A DNA stretch of 64,000 bases from Chamaecyparis obtusa (lineage: Eukaryota > Streptophyta > Pinopsida > Cupressales > Cupressaceae), in assembly GCA_027943335.1 (NCBI GenBank), contig BSBK01001537.1, forward strand, positions 886,501 through 950,500, given 5' to 3'. The position numbers and the translations under genes are program-made. This document shows positions 47,431 through 60,096 of this stretch, in pieces; position 1 is the stretch's first letter, and every line of letters begins with the position of its first letter. The notes beneath the pieces are model-generated. The model made no database searches and was not told where the DNA came from. It worked only from the letters and a program-made list of their open reading frames with translations.

Positions 47431-50385
47431 GGACAAACCCCTAGTCTAGTCCTCAAATACTCAAAAGTGTCCTTCGATAAGGGCTTGGTAAAAATATCAA
47501 CAAGTTTTTCTTTAGATTTTACAAATTCCATTTTTTACCTACTTCTCTTGAACATGTTCCCTTAAGTAGTGATACTTAATAGATATATGCTTTGTTTTTG
47601 AGTGCATCACCAAATTCTTGGAAATGTTTATAGCACTAGTGTTGTCACAATATATAATCATCGGGTTAGCAATCACCTCTTTCATTCCTTCCAACACTTG
47701 TTTTACCCAAGCAATATTTGAACAATTTGCAGTAGCAACAACATACTCTAGTTCGACAGTAGACTAAGAAATGCATGCTTGTTTCTTTCTTATCCAAGTC
47801 ACAAGTCTTTCTCCCAAAAAGAATGCTCCACTGGTTGTGCTCTTCCAGTCATCAATGTTTCCAGCCCAATCTACATCAGTGTAAACTCAGAGTTCAAATT
47901 TTCCTTCCTTTATGTACCATAAACCATAGTCTTCTTTCTTGTTCAAGTATCTTAGAATCCTTTTAATAGAAACCATATGTGAATCTTTAGGATTGGTAGA
48001 AAATCTTGCCACAATCCCAACTGTGTGTGCTATATCAGGCCTACTGTGTACCACATACATCAGTTTTCCAATCATTGATATGTACAGTGTTTGATTTACC
48101 TTAGTTTATTCATCATCCTTTGTCAACTTACATCCTATTACCATCGGTGTTCCTACTATTTTTGAATCTTCCATGCCAAAAGTCTTTAACACTTCCTTAA
48201 TGTATTTTGATTGAGTGATGAAAATCCCATCATTCTATTATATAATCTGCAAACTTAGAAATAATTTAATCTCTCCAAACATTGACATCTCAAATTCCTT
48301 TCTCATTTCATCAACAAAAGATTTGAAAATCAAATCATGTCCTCGAAAGATTATGTCATCAACAAAAATTTCAGCAATCAAAATATTATCATCAGATTCT
48401 CCTTTCATATACAAATTACTATTATTACTCATCCTTGGTGCATAAATGTGTCTTTTGATTTCATACTCATTACAATAGTTAATGAATTCATCAAAAATAA
48501 ACTCACCTCCTTTATCAGATCTTAAGCATTTTAATTCTTTCCCGGTTTCTTTTTCAACTGTAGCCTTATACCACTTAAACAACTTGAATGCTTCAGATTT
48601 ATCTTTTAAGAACATGAATGTCATCATCCTAGAGTAGTCATCAATAAATAAAATAAAATATTTGTCACCATAATAGCTTTGAGTTCTCATAGGACCACAT
48701 AAGTCGGTATGTACCAACTCCAAAATACCTTTAGATGAATAGTCTTTGCTTTTAAAACTAGATTTGGTCATCTTTCCTTTCTGACATTGATTGCACATAA
48801 CATGATCAAGTTTGGTTAGACTCGGTAAACCTCTAACTCTTCTCTTGTTACTGATCTTAACCATGTTATCAAAGTTCACATGACATAGTCTCTTATGCCA
48901 CAACCATACATCTTCATTTTTTGCCAATAAAGAAGAAGTTTCAATATTTTCAAGATAGAATAAATTACCTTTTGATTGCCCTCTAGTACTGACCAACTTT
49001 CCAATTTCATCATAGATTTTCACCTTCTTACTTTCAAATGCAACTCGGTGACTTGAGTTATTCAGCTTTGCTACACTCAACAAATTGTAGTTAAGTCCTT
49101 TTACCCAGTATGCATTATCACATCTAATCCTATCATTCAATAAGATAAACCCTTTTCCTTTCACTTGACAAGGTGTATCATTTCCCATTTTCACTGATCC
49201 CCCATTGTAGTGTTCAAGATATCCAAATTTATCTTCATCACCAGTCATGTGATGTGTACAACCAATATTAATGATCCAAGTATCATTCTTTCTAACTTTA
49301 TGAATAAGGGATGTTTCTACATTCCTCTCCTATTCTTCTGAATCATCTTTCATTGCAAAAAATACCACTTCAATTTCATCATCAGTGTCGGTGTCGGTGT
49401 CATTCTCATATTCTCCAACAAGGTAACATTCCTTCTTGCCTTTGTCTTTGTAATCTCAGTTGTTTCTTCTGTCATAGTGTCGGTTTCCTCTGTTATCTCT
49501 TCTGCCAAACTTTCCATCACCAGATCGGTCATTGTCTTTATCTTCTTCTCCCATGTTAGGACATCTAGCAACAATATGGCTAATTTTTTTACAGTTAAAA
49601 CAAGCTATAGGTAACTTTCCCTTATATCTTCCTTTACCTTTCTAAAGTCTTCGGGCCATAAGTGCTTCAAGCTCATCGAGCTCATCTTTGATGTCATTGC
49701 CACTTTTATTCTTTATATTATGCTTACTACTAGATTTAATAATCTTCAGGGATGACATAAAAGCAGACCCCACACTCGGTACAACACTATTGTCATAATT
49801 ATTCATCTCAAAAGTAGTTAACTTGCCAATCAAGCTATCAAGTGTAAGAGTACTACTAGGTGCAAACCTCATTTCATGAATTGTAGATATTCTAATTACA
49901 TAGATAGGCAACAAGGTTCTCAGTATTTTGCTTACAACAATATCTTCAAAAATAATACCTCTTGCTCCTTGGATAACATTGACTACCTTTTTTATTTGGT
50001 TAGAGTATTGTGTGATGTTCTCACCTTCCTTCATCTTCATGTCATCAAATCTGCCTCTTAGGCTTTCATCTCTACCTCTCATTACATTTACATCACTTTC
50101 ATGAACTAGTGCAAGTTTATCCCACATTTGTTTCGTTGTAGTGCAAGCTTTGACATCTTCAAATTCAACATTAGTTAGAGCAACAACAATCTCTATCATA
50201 GTTATATTGTGCTCATGTCAGTCTCTCAACTGATCAATTGTCAAAGGTCCAATAGTCAATTGTATGTAGCCATTATCTAGTAGAGTGATAGTAGATTCTC
50301 CAATTCCAGATAAGTGCAGCCTCATCCTGGTTTGCCATGTGGTGAAGTTATCTTTGTTCAGCTTAGGTACTACCCTCTTATACAT
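47430..50385 (-). pseudogene. TE-D Gag-Pol (copia), single frame with stops and an in-frame deletion
   Basis: From ATG at 50385: MYKRVVPKLNKDNFTTWQTR, a TGA (50218-50220) where Trp is usual, then a Gag body (TTKQMWDKLALVHESDVN, FDDMKMKEGENITQYSNQI). A knuckle CFNCKKISHIVARC follows. The protease site reads WIINIGCTHHMTGD where the family has WIIDSGCSHHMTGD, so Asp and Ser are both lost. GAG-pre-integrase: LWHKRLCHVNFDNM. Integrase: VHTDLCGPM, FIDDYSRMMTFMFLKDKSEA, LRSDKGGEF. After APRMSNNSNLYMKGE the text jumps in frame to the reverse transcriptase IAEIFVDDIIFRG (Y/F-VDD motif), with most of both domains gone. Later parts include MIGKLMYVVHSRPDIAHTVG, RNase H-like VYTDVDWAGNIDD and AINISKNLVMHSKTKHI. 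Gag, the 48238-49248 part and the 47887-48075 part all share one frame. Confidence 0.9.
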
Positions 50386-50450
50386 CTTGTGATATTTTTC
50401 TTAACTCCTTGAAAATTTCCTCCAAGAAACCAATATTCTCTGATACCTAT

Positions 50451-51975
50451 TATTAGAATAACTAAGAGGGGGGGGGGGGGGGGGGGGGTGAATCAGTTAA
50501 ATCAGTTATCCTATAGTCCCAAACTCTCAGATGTACTTTTCAAAACTTTTTCAATAATATAAACAATTCGGTAAGATAAAATATCAATATGTTTGTTCAT
50601 TTACCAAATACCAGTAATTATCCAAACTGTGATTATCAATTAAATCAACTATGTAGTATATCAAGTATGATAGAAAAATAATCATAACAAATAACACATA
50701 ACATAATGATTTAACATGGAAACCCTGCTAAGGGAAAAAACCACCTAGGACCGATAACCCAAAATATTTCACTCTTCTGAAGTGAGCTCGGTTAGGAGCC
50801 AACCCTATTAAAGGTTACAATACACACTATTAGGTGTGACCTGGTTAGAGGATTTATCACTAACAGTTAAATTTTGACCAGCATTCACTATGGGGTCAAC
50901 AAAATAACAATTAACATTCAAAGAATGTCATATAGTAATACAAAAAGACTTTTAGGTCCACTCGGTTAAGATATTTTGCTAGATCAATGGTTAAATTGCT
51001 ACAATTCTAATCTGATTCAAATATAACTCAATTAAAAATATTTAGATCTATGTTATGCTCATAAAACTCATCTGATCATTAATCAATTCACTTCCTCAAT
51101 ATTTCCCCAACTTACTTTACTCAGTGTATAGTTCTCTGGCGCTTGATAATGTCTACAGCTCGGTTTTGTCTGTAACCAATTTGATCAGGAATGCATGAAT
51201 AAAGTCTTCACGTGAAATATTTTGTAGTCTATATTTGTCTGACATGTTTCAACAATGAAACTCATGTCTCTTAAATAGACAAGTAAACCATTTTCATATC
51301 ATCCATTAGATTTTGCCTCTTAATATCCTTCATCCATTTTGTCGCTTAAACCTTCCTTGGTAGATGTGTCCATAACACATTTCAATCTCATCCTTTAGAT
51401 CATCTCTAAATTATGTTAGTTCTGGATCTTATAAAAAACTTAATCCTTTACCTCAAAATCATAACAATTTTTAGCTCATCAATTTTAGTCGATTGTTCTT
51501 AGAATTTAATGTTTTCATCCATACTCAGTTAACTAAAATATGTTAGTGATAACTAACTTAGTTATTACTGTCACTTGGTATACACTACACTAACTCAGTG
51601 TATACATAATTCTTCAATTACCAACCACATTAACTTGTTCAATTCAAATCTCTTCTTCATAATAGATTAATGTAACATGCTCAAGTCAACAATATAAAGC
51701 CATACACTCATCAATAAGTTACCCAATGTATACCTTATCCTTATCTATCATATCCATCTTTTCCTTATGTTGATATCTCATTTCTTCACCATTTCTTCCT
51801 TCTACGGATATTTAGATGTTTGTAACTATCATGATAAGTATAGTCAAGACTAGTTGACATCAATGACAATATATCAACTGATTTAATCATCTTACATATT
51901 ACTTTAATAGATCAGTGATCTCTAATCATTGTTCCTTCAGTTCAATAAAGATATTCAATCAGTTGTAGTTCATCA
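50451..51975 (-). repeat. 5' LTR of TE-D
   Basis: Includes a run of more than 20 G near 50468-50488 where the other LTR has seven, a length-unstable homopolymer. Confidence 0.92.
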
Positions 51976-53693
51976 TTCCTTGATGTATTCACTTTGGTGA
52001 CACTGACCTTCCCTACTTACTAGTTGCTTTGTGGCATATAATGTTTTTGTACTATACATGTTATCATGAGAACAAATGGAACCATTATAATCATGCCTCT
52101 TATATTCATGCCTCTACATAGCTCATACTATTTCCATAAATCAGATTTTATTATATTGCATTGTTACCATCCTTGATATAACAAACATAATATTTTCTTT
52201 GATAAGCATCATTACAATACTTCAAGCATTTTGTGAACTCTATTTCCAATGTTGCCCTTGATATACGACGGTTAACTTGTCAATCATCCTTTGTTTTTAA
52301 AGTTTCAACTTCTTGATAAAGTAATAGAGTATAAGAGGTAATCCATGTGCTAATTTTCCTTATTTTTCCTTGGTAAAATGATCTTTTTTGCTCTTTCTTT
52401 TTAACCTAACTCTTTTCAAAATTATCTTGAAGGTATTGTTCTTATAGAAAGACATTCTTTGTTGCTCCCTTTTGATGTATTTTCTTGTGATGTCTCTTCT
52501 CCTTGATCATTTACTTATGTGAGTTGCCCACTTTTGTATCTTCTACTCATAATGGTGACTCTTCTATCTCTGTCTCTTGATAGCATGCTAGGCTCAACCC
52601 TCGTGGGAGCCTATTTGACCCCACATGCTATTGAGAGACACATGAATCTGTACATGAAGAAAACAAGCTAGAAAAACATATATGTGAATATTGCTTTGAC
52701 ACTTCTTGTTTTCTCATACATTCATGATTAGCTATCTATTATTATACATGTGAGACTTAGATCACATGTTTGTAGATGCATGTATATGTAGTGTGTGATG
52801 ACATGTCATTTCTTAGATCTATGAGATCTAAATTCATTTATTTTCACATATGTAGACACTTTAGGAGAAGAAATGAGGAAAAAGATGAATGTGAGGAAAG
52901 AGAGAGGACAAAAAATAAGACACAACGACTCAGGATGGACTCATTAGGAATGACAAGTCATCCCTCACCACCTATACATTTAGTTTTAGCATCTTCAAAT
53001 ATACAATGTATTTTAATTTTCATAGTAATGGTGAGTCTCATAACTTGTGCAAGACATTGTTCATTTGTATTGTCAATAAAGATTACTTTTCTATATTTTT
53101 ACATTCTCTCCTATATCATATGCATCTCCATAATGCAATGTAACATATATAATATTTTGTTCTTTTGTTTATGCACATGAATATGAATCGGTAGAGCTAA
53201 AATGTACCTTATTTCTCTTAAAAGAACAAAACTCCACCTGATTGAGCTTGGTAGAAAAAAATAGTAACATGTTTTGTGATATCTATGATATGTATGTCTG
53301 CTAGATAATAATACCAGTTTATTGAACTATTCATTGGGCAAAGAGTCACTTAGAAAAAATGACAGAAACTCAAAAACTCATTTGTAGAAACTGAATAACT
53401 CTTCCTAACTAATTGAGTGCAGGTTTATGGTTTGTGATAGTGAAGTATAGAACTTCACTATCAAGAGTGATAGATGTGTACCTAATTAGTCAACAAGGGT
53501 TATTTAGTACTTGGTAAACTCTCAAGACAACTTTATACATGATTGCAACTCATTTGATAGATTAAAAAACTAGGATTTTTTTTTATTAAAAAAAGGAAAA
53601 AATTAAACTAAACCTATTCTAGTGGTGCTGGACATCACTTAGGAAAACTGAAACTAGATCTAAACCTACCCTAGACTAACAAGACAAAATTAG
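51976..53693. other. continuation of the 3-kb repeat's left copy and unassigned sequence
   Basis: Starts with the decayed TE-D target copy. No gene recognised. A small two-step hairpin lies at 52571-52640 (TGTCTCTTGATAGCATG with CATGCTATTGAGAGACA outside, TAGGCTC/GAGCCTA inside). The 134-residue frame at 52776-53180 (plus) has a charged and a hydrophobic half but no motif I recognise. Confidence 0.4.
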
Positions 53694-55400
53694 TTAAACA
53701 AATACATTCACAGGATGGCTGAAGTAGCTGCCAATTCTCCTCATAGTACCATGCCTTGCATGCTTGAGCACAAATAAGAAGATACACGACCCAAAAATAT
53801 GTTCAACAAGTTGATGCAACATTCCTTGAAAGAGGTGTAAAAGTCCACTTAACTCATTAAAAATATCACATGCATTGCTATTCCAAAGAGGATAAGGGAG
53901 TTGAACATACTCTTCTCTAGTGACAAAAATGTCCTCAATGCCACTTTCTTTCATAACATCATGCTTGGCTATATGTTCTTGTTTTGACTCCATCCAAGCT
54001 AGATGTCTAATAGGGAAGCCTTTTGAAAGAAAAAACTCATAGATCTTTTTGCTGGTCTCTGGCTCTTGGACTATCACTTCAAGCTAATGAGCTTCTTCTT
54101 GTAAAACTTTTTTCTAATTAAAATGAACTTATTCAGGTGGCTTAGGTGAATCATGCTGGAACAAAGCTTCTTATTTAATTTTACCATGTTGTTCACAAAC
54201 TTATAATGTTGGAGATCTTGGTTAGGTATCCAAACTTTAAAAAAAGGCTTCTAAATCATAACAAAAAAAACTTCTTCAAGATTGTCTTTGCTTCTTTCTA
54301 GAAGAGGATTGTTTATATCCTTATAACAGTTGCCCTCAGGACTTGAAAATACCCCGAGGTCAGCCTCTTTAAGCATAAGTTATGATCTATTTTCTTGCTT
54401 CTCCTAACCAACATCCTTGTTTGTATAAATATCTTTTAGCTGCTCCAAAACTTGACTTGACCTAAACACAAGTACATACTCCTCTTCTTTGTCAATAAAA
54501 CAAGAAAGTTCATCACATAAGAAAGTGAAACTTTGAGTTTCACCACCTTGTTTTTTATTTCGATTTTGATGTCCCATCTAACTTGATGACAAGGAACATG
54601 CCACAACCTCCTCTTGAACACTAAATGGAAGCTCTCTAAATAAGTTAGGCAAAGCTTCATGTTGTGCACTACTTCCTTTGTCTAAATCTCGCTACCCCAA
54701 CTAGTTGTAGCCATCATGCTGCTATAGAAAATCCAACTTGTCTTTAAGAAAAGGTTTATATTCAATTGGATAAATGGTACAGATGAAAACAACCTCAGGC
54801 TCCTCTTTCTAATCCTGAATTGGTATACGTGGAATAATTTTGCTAAGGTTTGGGATTTTAAAATTAGGATACTTGGTCCAAGAAGGCTGCCATAGTTGAT
54901 TGGTACTTTGATTATTTGGTTTAGTCTCTTGATATGAGTCAAACTGAGGATTAATAAAGTGGTTTGGATGACTTTATTTAGTCATGGGCTCATAGAGGGG
55001 TTGTTTTTAATCATTTGCAAGACTATGACCCCTAAAACTTGGAATCTCAAACCTTTGTGAATTACTTGGAGATTGAATAGAATCATCTAACCTGAAACTT
55101 GGAAAATAAACCTTGGGAATCTCTTCATTCATAAGCTATCTCACAGCTTCAAGTGATGTTGCTATGAAATTAAGAACATAAGGAGATGATTGAGCCTCTA
55201 GATCTTTAACTCGTACAAGTAATAGCCTCATCTACTCTTTTTTTTTAGCCAAATCCCTTGCAAGAGATTAGTCATACTACTCTCTTTGCAACTCTATCTC
55301 TTGCTGATTTGAATATAAGCTTGATAAGTAAGCCCTTCCTATTGCATTTCCAATTCTTGTTGCCTATTAATAATCCTCATTTGCTCTTGGAATTCTAACA
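53694..55400 (-). pseudogene. degraded unrecognised coding-like region
   Basis: The minus-strand text is protein-like over long stretches: FNELSGLLHLFQGMLHQLVE and FLSKGFPIRHLAWMESKQEH at the 3' end (53694-54077). Upstream are SFTFLCDELSCFIDKEEEYV, FRSSQVLEQLKDIYTNKD and a proline/glutamine-rich head (PQFDSYQETKPNNQSTNQLW). It has many stops and some frame changes. No known retroelement or host domain is recognisable to me. Its place between the two copies of the 3-kb repeat makes it a candidate internal protein of an older long-LTR element. Function unknown. Confidence 0.35.
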
Positions 55401-56045
55401 AAAAACAATCTATTCTCATATTATAAATATGATAAAAATGAATATGTGAACCCTCATATTTTTAGAATGAAACGGGTTTCTGGGGGGTCGCTGATGTACA
55501 TTAGTAGGCTTCCATAAAGCTTGAGAAGTAGTGGGCAGGTGGAAAGTGTATGGAACTTGCTGGGTACCTAATACTATTGGGTTATTTGGGACACAACTAG
55601 AAATTTTTTATGTGTGATATGGATGACAAGAGGGCACATATGTAGGATTTTCATGGAATGGAGGTGAAAATTATTATATTGCTAATGACTAGACATTGTA
55701 AGGTAAAATATGAGACATAGATAAGCCTAGAGAAAAAACCTCATTTGATAGCAAGTAGCTAGACTACTAAAACCAACTGACATAAGATTGGATTCTCCAC
55801 AGTGTTGTTTGTGCTTCCTCCAAAGGCAAATAATACTAAGATAAACACCAAACTTCTCAATATCAAGATATTTTCAATGATGCACTAGTTATCCTGCTAC
55901 TTCCACAAAGATAGAGTCACCATATATGTTGTTGTTAACCACTGAAAGACCTAAAATTTATTGGCTGCATATAAAAACTAGCAAAAACAAGTAATTTCTT
56001 CTAACCTATTTGATTCGAACGAGTCCCATCGAGCATGTCAAAAAT
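55401..56045. other. unassigned sequence before the right repeat copy
   Basis: No gene or structured repeat recognised. Confidence 0.4.
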
Positions 56046-56049
56046 TATT

Positions 56050-58945
56050 ATCTCTCAAACTTGCACCCTTGCTAAGTTGTAGAACTTAGCACTTTGGAGA
56101 AACATAGGAACTTTCTAGGTTTGTGGGTCACCTTAGATGAAAAGAACCTATAGAAAAGGTTGGCTTCCTATGGTATCACCTAAAGATTATACTAAGTCTA
56201 ATGCTCTCAAAGAGAAAGGGTTAGAAATGAACATAAACTAAAAGTACTTAAAACTGAAATGAACTTGAAAAATTGAGACAAAGGTGATACACCAAATTTG
56301 AAAAGACCATGAAGATTTAGATCACAAGGTTCTTGGTCCAAATGACTAAGTTGAAAGAAACTACACAACCCCCTATTTTATACCCCTTCATAAGTATTTT
56401 ATCATAAGGTTTTGATACTAAACGCTTAATAGGAAGAAAACCTCACACCTAAAAGTCCTACACCTGAAACACAAATTATAACCTGCAAGCAAATATACTT
56501 CTCTACGAAAAATGTGCTAAAAATGAGACATAAATTATAGGGAAACAAATATTCAAAAGTAATTTGATTAATCACCAAAGTGCACACAACCCAACAGATG
56601 AGAAGGAGGGCAAAATACTCCAACTCCCCCTAAAATGTCTCAAATAGCCCCTATAACCCCTCAAAATATTTGTAAACTTTACTAATTACCCTGTATGCTT
56701 TGTCAATCCATAAATGTTAGTATTATCCCTTTTTAACTCATAAGATATCTATTTTACATCATATATTTATATTAACGTGATTTATAAGGACCACTCTGAT
56801 ACAATTTAAACATTAATTTTATGCACATAATAAATACCAAACATAAATAAAAAGACATCCCCTTTTCCATATCCTTGCATTATGAAGAATATTAGTAAAA
56901 TGACTATTAACTCATTTGAATATTATTTTTTATAAAATTTAAAACAATGCAAGGAATACAAAAATGATTGAGTGAGAAAACTCAATATTTTCCATCAATA
57001 TGCTAAAGACCTAAATACAATTCACGGGGGGAAATAATCTAAAACACTTTCATGAAAAATAGTAAGGAAAAACCACCTTTGACTACAGGGATTCTAGGGC
57101 TCAAATCCTAATCGCAACCTTCATTTTCACATTTGACATTTTTCTCTCCTCTGCTACACTACCATCAAAACAAGGGTTTGATAGAATTCTTGCAGGTTTT
57201 GAAACATTGGTCACAACTCTAATCATGAAGGTGAGTTCTTTAATATCTATGTTTGTATTTCCTTACAATTGGGATTCATTTTTCTTTGGTCGCTCTGAAG
57301 GCTTTTAGAGTTCCCTTCCTTGTTTGTAATACAATGCATCTATGAGTTATGGCTACGATTGTGAGTCTCTCATTTCATTTTTTTGTGTTTGGAAAAGGAG
57401 GTCGCGAGTTATATTCACATGAAACATGTATGAATTTCCCCTTTGTTGATGCTCAACCTGTTAGGGTTTGGAAGAGGCTTTGAGAATTTTAAGCAATGAA
57501 AAAACATATTTCACGCACAGATTTTGTGAAGAAAAGAAAACATTTTTTTTGAATTTGTTGTCACTTTGAGTTCTATTTCTAACTAGAAGTAACAAAAGAA
57601 AACTAAGGGTTTTGTGTCTCTGTATTTTCCCTTTATTACTACTATGTCACTTTTCCCATTCATTGAAGGCTATGAATACTCTGCTACTGATGCCACCATG
57701 AGGGTTTTAGGGCTTCTTTTTTCGTACTCCATGTTGGTATTACCATGACTTGATGTTGTGGTTGTTCTTTTTTCCCCATATAGTTCACTGTTAAATATCC
57801 CTCAATGCATCATTTTGATCTCCATGGATAATAGAATAGTATTGATATGCACCAACATACCTAAAGTTACTTTGATTATTTTTAAAGAATTCTACAAATA
57901 ATACCATTATATAGTTACACATAAATATTTGATTGGTCTTGAGGTTCTGGAAACACCCCAAAATTATTTCTTTTCTGTGCTTTTGGAATAAGAATCATTG
58001 CCTAGAGTATACTATGCAGGTCGTGGCTTTGATTTTGAAACCCATAAGTCATGATTCTTATTTGAGTTTGTATTCTGTAAAAATGGAAAAAAAACTAATG
58101 ATTTCTCAACATATTTTGACTGTTTATATTACATCTTACACATGTAGCAGATCATTCCTCGGTCATATTTATTTTAGCATTTTACTATGTGATGGCCATG
58201 CATTTTATTTTCAAGCTCTGGTGTGAATACCATATCATTATATTCAGGTCTTTGTATTGTTGATCCATGATTCATGGATTGATTTTGTATTATTTTGAAA
58301 ATGTTTTTATTGAAGTTTTGGTCCTTGTATGGACATTCTAGGAATAGTGGCCCTATTTTTATAATGGTCCCCTTGATAATATAACAATGATAACATAATG
58401 CTTTCTTAAACATATTTTCATATCTTAGCATAAAATGTGACCAATTTGCTCTTTTTTATATTCATGAATGACATCTACCATTTCTTCATGTTATTTGCAT
58501 ATAGTACTATTTTTCTCAAATTTTTTGTGTGTGACTTTCGTTACTGACTATTTTGGCCTTGTATATAGCCCTTTTATGTTTATTCCAGTGGCTATGATAG
58601 GAAGCATGTTACAACATTGTTTCCTTATCTTGGCACTCAAAATTGTAACTTTACACTTGATAATTAACAACATCCATTTCACTCTATTTATGGATCTTTG
58701 ATGACAATGAAGCTCATATGAAGTTGTAATTGTACCTTCTGTGCATTCTATTTTTGATGATGACAATAGTTACTAATTTTGAATGCTTGAATTTCTTTAC
58801 TTAGTTGATGAAAAAAATCATGTTTGTCTTTCCTCTTTTAATATCTTTGATCATATACACCAATAACTCAAATATTAAAGACATTATCTTAACATGATCT
58901 CACTATCACAAAAGTTTGAAATACCTTTTTGTCCAATGTTGTGAC
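56050..58945. repeat. right copy of the 3-kb diverged direct repeat
   Basis: Colinear with 42170-45360, same orientation, and cut at 58946 by TE-E right after GTGAC. The left copy reads ATGAC at the same place and continues uninterrupted, so it shows the empty site of TE-E. Short frames in it are not conserved between copies, which argues against a gene. Confidence 0.8.
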
Positions 58946-60037
58946 TATTAGTACATTTAAGTTGTCATTAGTGAAGATAGATGCAAACACCATTCCCACC
59001 AGTACAGGTACACCAATAGATCACTCATATTGCTTTATGGGCACCGGTAGACTAAAACAACGTATATGCACCGATAGACTAAACATAGGAGATGCACCGA
59101 TAGACCAAATAAAGTACATAGTACCGGTCTCATATTGCATACAAGGATGGATCAGGTATAAGATTTATATCAGTCGACAACATATAAATCCACACCGGAT
59201 TATGCAAAACTATCTGATTTAAAACTGGATTATACGGAGCATCCATCGTCTAGAACTGGAGTTAGCTTTTTAAAAGGAGTTAGTTTTATTTCAATGCGGA
59301 TGTTTCAAGGTAAACTCAAGATCATCTTGCAAAGATTTTTGCTGCATGATTTATGGATGAGTTTATAGCCTGGAGGTTCTATGAGTTGTGTTTTAATAAG
59401 ATTTATTTCTTATTTATATAGGCTAAAGGACACGAAAGTAGATTTGTTGATTATACAGAGAAGGAGAGAGATTTCTTCTAAGAAGAGCTATGGTCACAAA
59501 GGTGAAAGGAAGAAAGGATCAACAGCCAAGTAGAATATGAAGGTCAACATGTATGATCCAATTAGGCAAAGAGTGTCAATTAAGATCATTTCTTTTATAC
59601 TATGAAAGTATATTCAACTCCCTCTATCAGGGTGAACCCTAATAGGTTCTTTGTATAAATCCTTTAACCGGGTAGCATCTTAGTTGATGTTTAAAGTCCT
59701 TTAATAAGGCGTCTCCTGATAGAGTCAAGATCTTAACTGATCTTCTACCAAATCCCTTTACTAGGTAGCACTATTGCAAGTGCTTTGTAAGCTTCTAATA
59801 GGGCATCTTTATTACCGCAGTAGTGAAGTTGTGAGCTCTGTCTCACCATGTGTTTTTCCTTCTAACTGAGAGTTTCCATGTATATATGATGTGTTGATCT
59901 GAGTATTTCTTTTTCTGTTTGTGAATGGTCATTTACATTCTGTTTATCTTGCAAGAATCTTTATACTATTTTTAATTAGAGATAGAAATAGTATTTACTG
60001 ATTCATCCCCCCTCTCAATAATTGGTAAGGAATAACA
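58946..60037 (+). repeat. 5' LTR of TE-E
   Basis: Diverged from TE-B LTRs but colinear. The leading TG is mutated to TA (TATTAGTACATTTAAG). Confidence 0.85.
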
Positions 60038-60096
60038 TTTAGTATCAAAGCATCGGTTCTCTAAGATATAAAGCTTAACCACATGAGAAAAATATC

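Larger units (their letters stand above)
45430..51975 (-). mobile_element. TE-D: Ty1/copia LTR retrotransposon, internally deleted
   Basis: LTRs are 45430-46940 and 50451-51975. On the element (minus) strand they start TGATGA and end near CTAATA. A Met-tRNA-type primer-binding site TAGGTATCAGAG is the complement of 50438-50449. A polypurine tract GCCAAAGGGAGAGAT is the complement of 46941-46955. The flanking 5-mers GTCCT (45425-45429) and TTCCT (51976-51980) agree at four of five bases, a decayed target duplication. The interior has a Gag-Pol frame in the copia order (Gag, protease, integrase, reverse transcriptase, RNase H) with the integrase/reverse-transcriptase middle deleted. Confidence 0.92.

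Noticed and set aside
56025..56045. GGGACTCGTTCGAATC on the minus strand next to the right 3-kb repeat copy, looking like a tRNA T-loop or primer-binding site
   Set aside because: The T-loop word is in the wrong orientation for a primer site, and the distance from a possible LTR end is too large; no tRNA fold is seen.
57933..58766. Open frames of 72-97 residues in the right 3-kb repeat copy
   Set aside because: The same positions in the left copy (44.4-45.2 kb) are closed by stops and indels, so they are not conserved.
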